Positions 6,604 through 8,578 of a DNA stretch of 8,578 nucleotides are shown piece by piece (within the stretch, counting starts at the first letter, position 1; each line of letters starts with the position of its first letter). A program made the position numbers and the translations under genes. The stretch is from an uncultured Desulfomonile sp. (GTDB lineage: Bacteria; Desulfobacterota; Desulfomonilia; Desulfomonilales; Desulfomonilaceae): NCBI GenBank assembly GCA_937915285.1, contig CALDNG010000447.1, positions 1 through 8,578 of the forward strand, given 5' to 3'. The notes beneath the pieces were generated by a model. It did not search any database and was not told where the DNA came from. It saw nothing but the letters and a program-made list of their open reading frames with translations.

Positions 6604-7635
6604 ATGTTCCGTTCAAAAACCTATCTTTTGTTTACACTTCTGTTTTCCTTAGTGACTTGCGTAACTGCATATTCTCAGGAAATCGCAATTGATAAACAGC
6701 CTAACGCCTCCGTGTTTAACAGCCTGCGTTGGTTTGTCCACTCCTCTCGACAACTCCTGGAAGCCCAGATAGACCTGACATGGAATTATGGGCAGCAAGT
6801 TAAATTACTGGCCGAAAAGTTGGCAGATATAGATGTCAAGCTGGAAGACGCTCAAGAGTCTGCAGGTTTTTGCAAGGACTCAAGACCTCTGGACATGGAC
6901 AACCAGATCAGGGTTGACATACTCGGTGGACAGGCCCTCCTTGGATACAAGGCTCAACAGTTACAAATGGAGCTTCAGAAACTGACGCAGGGGCAGGGCA
7001 ACAAACTCGAAACGTTTGAAAGGGCAATAGCTAAAGCAGAGGACCTGTCTGAACAGCTCATGAAATTGAGACTCTCCATACAGAACAAACTGTATCACAC
7101 AAGCATTCAACATCCGGGTTTTCTGGCGCAAGGGGAAGTGGCGGTTCCTATTGCCAGGAGGTTGTCAGGTCCTGTCCGGGGCATGGTCCTGGACTCATCA
7201 GGCGGACAGCCCCCTAATCCGGTCATTTTGGCTGCATCTGCTGGGGTAACGAACGGAAAACCAGGTCCTGCAAAAGCTTCAGCGGCAGAATCCGACGCCA
7301 AATACACCACAAACGAACTGAAGAAAAAAATAGTCGAAATCGGGAAGCAGGCCAAAAACCTTCAGCAACTCATTTACGAAACTGCTCAGAGGGCTGAAAA
7401 CATAAAAAGGCTGGAAAAACAAACCGAAGCCAAGTTGGCTGACATGAAACAGTTGACCAGAAACTGGGAGGGGCAAAAGATCCCTGTCAACGAAGAGTTT
7501 CTAGCCCTTGAGAAAAAACTCGGCATGGATATCGTCATGTATCAGGAAGCGCTTAAAGAAATCGAAGCCCTAAGACAGTTACTTATATCATTGTTTAACG
7601 GGACTCTCTTTAGAGATTCTGAAACAGGCAAATAG
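6604..7635 (+). CDS. Exported coiled-coil protein of unknown function
   Basis: I do not recognise this family. ATG 6604 is chosen because GAGGAAGG (6595-6602) lies directly upstream and the protein then begins with a classic signal peptide: MFRSK, a hydrophobic core LLFTLLFSLVTCVTA, and likely signal peptidase I cleavage after AYS (24/25). An in-frame GTG at 6556 would add 16 residues before it and has no ribosome binding site. LVTC resembles a lipobox but has Thr before Cys, so lipidation is unlikely. The mature protein of about 319 residues has two long alpha-helical, heptad-like regions, about 38-168 and 234-332, rich in Leu, Lys, Glu and Gln. They are separated by a Gly/Pro/Ala-rich linker (about 173-230). 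It probably acts in the periplasm or on the cell surface as a structural or tethering protein. It is preceded by a structured leader of about 210 nt and followed after 101 bp by another exported protein, possibly in one operon. Confidence 0.82.
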   Translation: MFRSKTYLLFTLLFSLVTCVTAYSQEIAIDKQPNASVFNSLRWFVHSSRQLLEAQIDLTWNYGQQVKLLAEKLADIDVKLEDAQESAGFCKDSRPLDMDNQIRVDILGGQALLGYKAQQLQMELQKLTQGQGNKLETFERAIAKAEDLSEQLMKLRLSIQNKLYHTSIQHPGFLAQGEVAVPIARRLSGPVRGMVLDSSGGQPPNPVILAASAGVTNGKPGPAKASAAESDAKYTTNELKKKIVEIGKQAKNLQQLIYETAQRAENIKRLEKQTEAKLADMKQLTRNWEGQKIPVNEEFLALEKKLGMDIVMYQEALKEIEALRQLLISLFNGTLFRDSETGK

Positions 7636-7736
7636 AAAAAGCCATACCTATCTCGATTACCTTCTGACCCAAACAGCTTAAATCCCGGCAAACTTAGTGA
7701 TCTGATCTTATGTGATAATTTAGTGGGAGGTTTGAC

Positions 7737-8189
7737 ATGGTTGTATGCATTGGAATGCTGTTCCTGATCTTTTCCGTGACCGCTTATGCCATTGAGGCCC
7801 AGCCGCATGGCATGACAAGCCATATGGAATCCAGTGGCCACAGAGATCATGTGCAGACAGAATACCAAGAAACAACTATGAGAATTTCACAGGCAAACTT
7901 TCCAAAGCCTGTATCGACATACCCTGAAAGGAATCTCCAGCCAGGTAATGTCTTGACCATCACCCAAAAGACGCCTTTACTGCCAGAATTGTACCCAAAC
8001 AACCCTCAGGAGTCCATGGCCGGAATTCGAACAATTTATCCCGGCTCTACTATCCTGGTCAAACAGGTTGTCATAAAAGGCCGCACACCATGGTACGAGG
8101 TTGATGTCAGTTTCAAGGGCCGCGGGGTTATAGCGACGGGTTGGATCAACAGTGTTGCTCTGGCGGACCAATTTGAGACTATTCGCTAA
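7737..8189 (+). CDS. Exported SH3-like domain protein with His/Met-rich N terminus
   Basis: A 150-residue precursor. ATG 7737 has GGGAGG (7725-7730) 6 nt upstream, and an in-frame stop at 7716 rules out a longer form. Residues 1-18 form a hydrophobic export signal with probable cleavage after AYA. It lacks the usual basic n-region, which is unusual. The mature N terminus is rich in His and Met (H24, M26, H29, M30, H35, H38) and could bind metal, though this is only suggestive. Residues about 70-143 look like a bacterial SH3-like barrel: NVLTITQKTPLLPELYP, then PGSTILVKQ, PWYEVDV (118-124) and GWINSVAL (135-142). Such domains usually bind peptidoglycan or proteins in the periplasm. It follows the exported coiled-coil protein, suggesting a shared envelope role. 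The family assignment is by pattern only. Confidence 0.82.
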   Translation: MVVCIGMLFLIFSVTAYAIEAQPHGMTSHMESSGHRDHVQTEYQETTMRISQANFPKPVSTYPERNLQPGNVLTITQKTPLLPELYPNNPQESMAGIRTIYPGSTILVKQVVIKGRTPWYEVDVSFKGRGVIATGWINSVALADQFETIR

Positions 8190-8341
8190 GAATTAATACG
8201 TCGGCAAGTTCGTAAGAGGCTCTGATCCTAACGGGTTACCATGATGCGCGCTCATGCTCTCTGAACAGGACTGTCACCGGCCAGCCCACAGGACTGTGAA
8301 AACAAACATCGCAAAAAACACTAACCTCATCCTGGAATCCT
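8190..8341. other. Non-coding gap with a 10-bp direct repeat
   Basis: No gene is seen. ACAGGACTGT occurs at 8265-8274 and 8288-8297 (23-bp period), and CATGA...TCATG (8240-8256) is a minor dyad. Neither has a recognised role. No terminator directly follows the SH3-protein gene; the first strong one is at 8405-8440. Confidence 0.35.
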
Positions 8342-8370
8342 TTGACTGACATGGGTCGACCTGATAGTAT
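8342..8370 (+). promoter_or_regulatory. Candidate extended -10 sigma70 promoter
   Basis: TTGACT (8342-8347, 5/6) is followed after 17 bp by TAGTAT (8365-8370, 4/6), preceded by the extended -10 TGn at 8362-8364. Predicted initiation is near 8377, only about 30 nt before a strong terminator stem. Confidence 0.5.
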
Positions 8371-8376
8371 CAGAAC

Positions 8377-8440
8377 CCCTTTACCTCTTGCGTGTATTTT
8401 TAATAATCCCTAGCAATATCAAGATGCTGGGGATTTTTTT
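8377..8440 (+). ncRNA. Candidate small RNA of about 65 nt
   Basis: Inferred solely from a promoter candidate and an intrinsic terminator on the same strand with no credible reading frame between them. The 5' part (8377-8404) is unstructured and pyrimidine-rich; the 3' part is the terminator hairpin with a T-run, as in Hfq-dependent small RNAs. It matches no RNA family that I recognise. Confidence 0.35.
8405..8440 (+). terminator. Rho-independent terminator
   Basis: AATCCCTAGCA (8405-8415) pairs with TGCTGGGGATT (8425-8435) over 11 positions with one T-G wobble. The loop is 9 nt and the T-run covers 8434-8440. It would end either transcripts from the envelope genes or the short candidate RNA. 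Confidence 0.85.
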
Positions 8441-8578
8441 GTGGCATGGGGCTTTGAATCGGGAATCATTTCAGGGGATGCACCCCGCCTTTCAACAACC
8501 GGCTGGTTTTTTGGAAACTAGTCACCAAAAGTTCTATCCCGGCTCTAGTAGCCGCAACGTATGGTATTGACCCCTCCC
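8441..8578. other. Right-edge segment, no supportable gene
   Basis: GGGG-ATGCA-CCCC (8474-8486) and AACC-GGCT-GGTT followed by a T-run (around 8497-8512) are weak hairpins. A minus-strand frame is open from the edge to a stop at 8466-8468 (about 36 codons), but no motif supports it. Confidence 0.3.

Noticed and set aside
6604..6663. Lipoprotein signal (LVTC) in the coiled-coil protein
   Set aside because: Thr immediately before Cys is atypical for a lipobox, and an AYS cleavage site follows; ordinary signal peptidase I processing is more likely.
8497..8512. Possible terminator AACC-GGCT-GGTT with T-run
   Set aside because: A 4-bp stem is too weak to call.
8038..8546. 13-bp repeat TATCCCGGCTCTA at about 8038 and 8534
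   Set aside because: A single match of this length is near chance expectation for a window of this size, and one copy is inside a coding region.
8388..8570. 60-codon + strand frame at the right edge
   Set aside because: It runs through the strong terminator at 8405-8440, lacks a ribosome site and shows no domain.
8466..8576. Minus-strand open frame of about 36 codons running off the right edge
   Set aside because: Too short and without motifs to support a gene; it could be the end of one beyond the window, which only more sequence would show.

Overview
The window reads as bacterial chromosomal DNA of moderate GC content, with every supportable gene on the + strand. The gene mix is an SOS repressor beside an accessory DnaE-type polymerase, a small RRM protein, and a B12-binding radical SAM enzyme with a DUF4070-like tail. 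This suits a deltaproteobacterial (Desulfobacterota-like) organism, but that is inference from family content. No tRNA, rRNA, CRISPR array, insertion sequence or phage gene was seen.

Region 1 (1-3401) is a DNA-damage module. The window opens inside lexA, whose first codons lie off the left edge. The autocleavage Ala-Gly bond and the Ser/Lys dyad are intact. After 75 bp comes an 860-residue DnaE2/ImuC-like polymerase. Its polymerase aspartates are present, but its PHP domain has lost nearly all metal ligands. The protein stops just after the helix-hairpin-helix region, so it lacks the usual clamp-binding and OB-fold tail. No imuA or imuB lies between the two genes. A strong intrinsic terminator (3361-3401) closes the unit.

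Region 2 (3402-4420) holds a 99-residue RRM RNA-binding protein starting at GTG 3844. It has a good Shine-Dalgarno and a candidate sigma70 promoter about 210 nt upstream, implying a long leader. A 43-nt imperfect hairpin lies in the gap after it.

Region 3 (4421-6104) is a probable two-gene unit: a B12-binding radical SAM protein, then a 57-residue protein that is almost entirely a SWIM zinc finger.

Region 4 (6105-8189) begins with a roughly 500-bp non-coding stretch. It contains TTGACA-type repeats in both orientations around a candidate promoter, a possible stem, and a very good 15-bp hairpin. This leads into two exported proteins: a 343-residue coiled-coil protein of unknown function and a 150-residue SH3-like protein with a His/Met-rich mature N terminus. 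They may form a cell-envelope operon.

Region 5 (8190-8578) has no convincing gene. It does have a consensus-like extended -10 promoter placed just before a strong intrinsic terminator, an arrangement that would produce a small RNA of about 65 nt. The least explained features are the tail-less, PHP-dead polymerase next to lexA, the structured leader at 6325-6603, the solo SWIM protein and the candidate small RNA.
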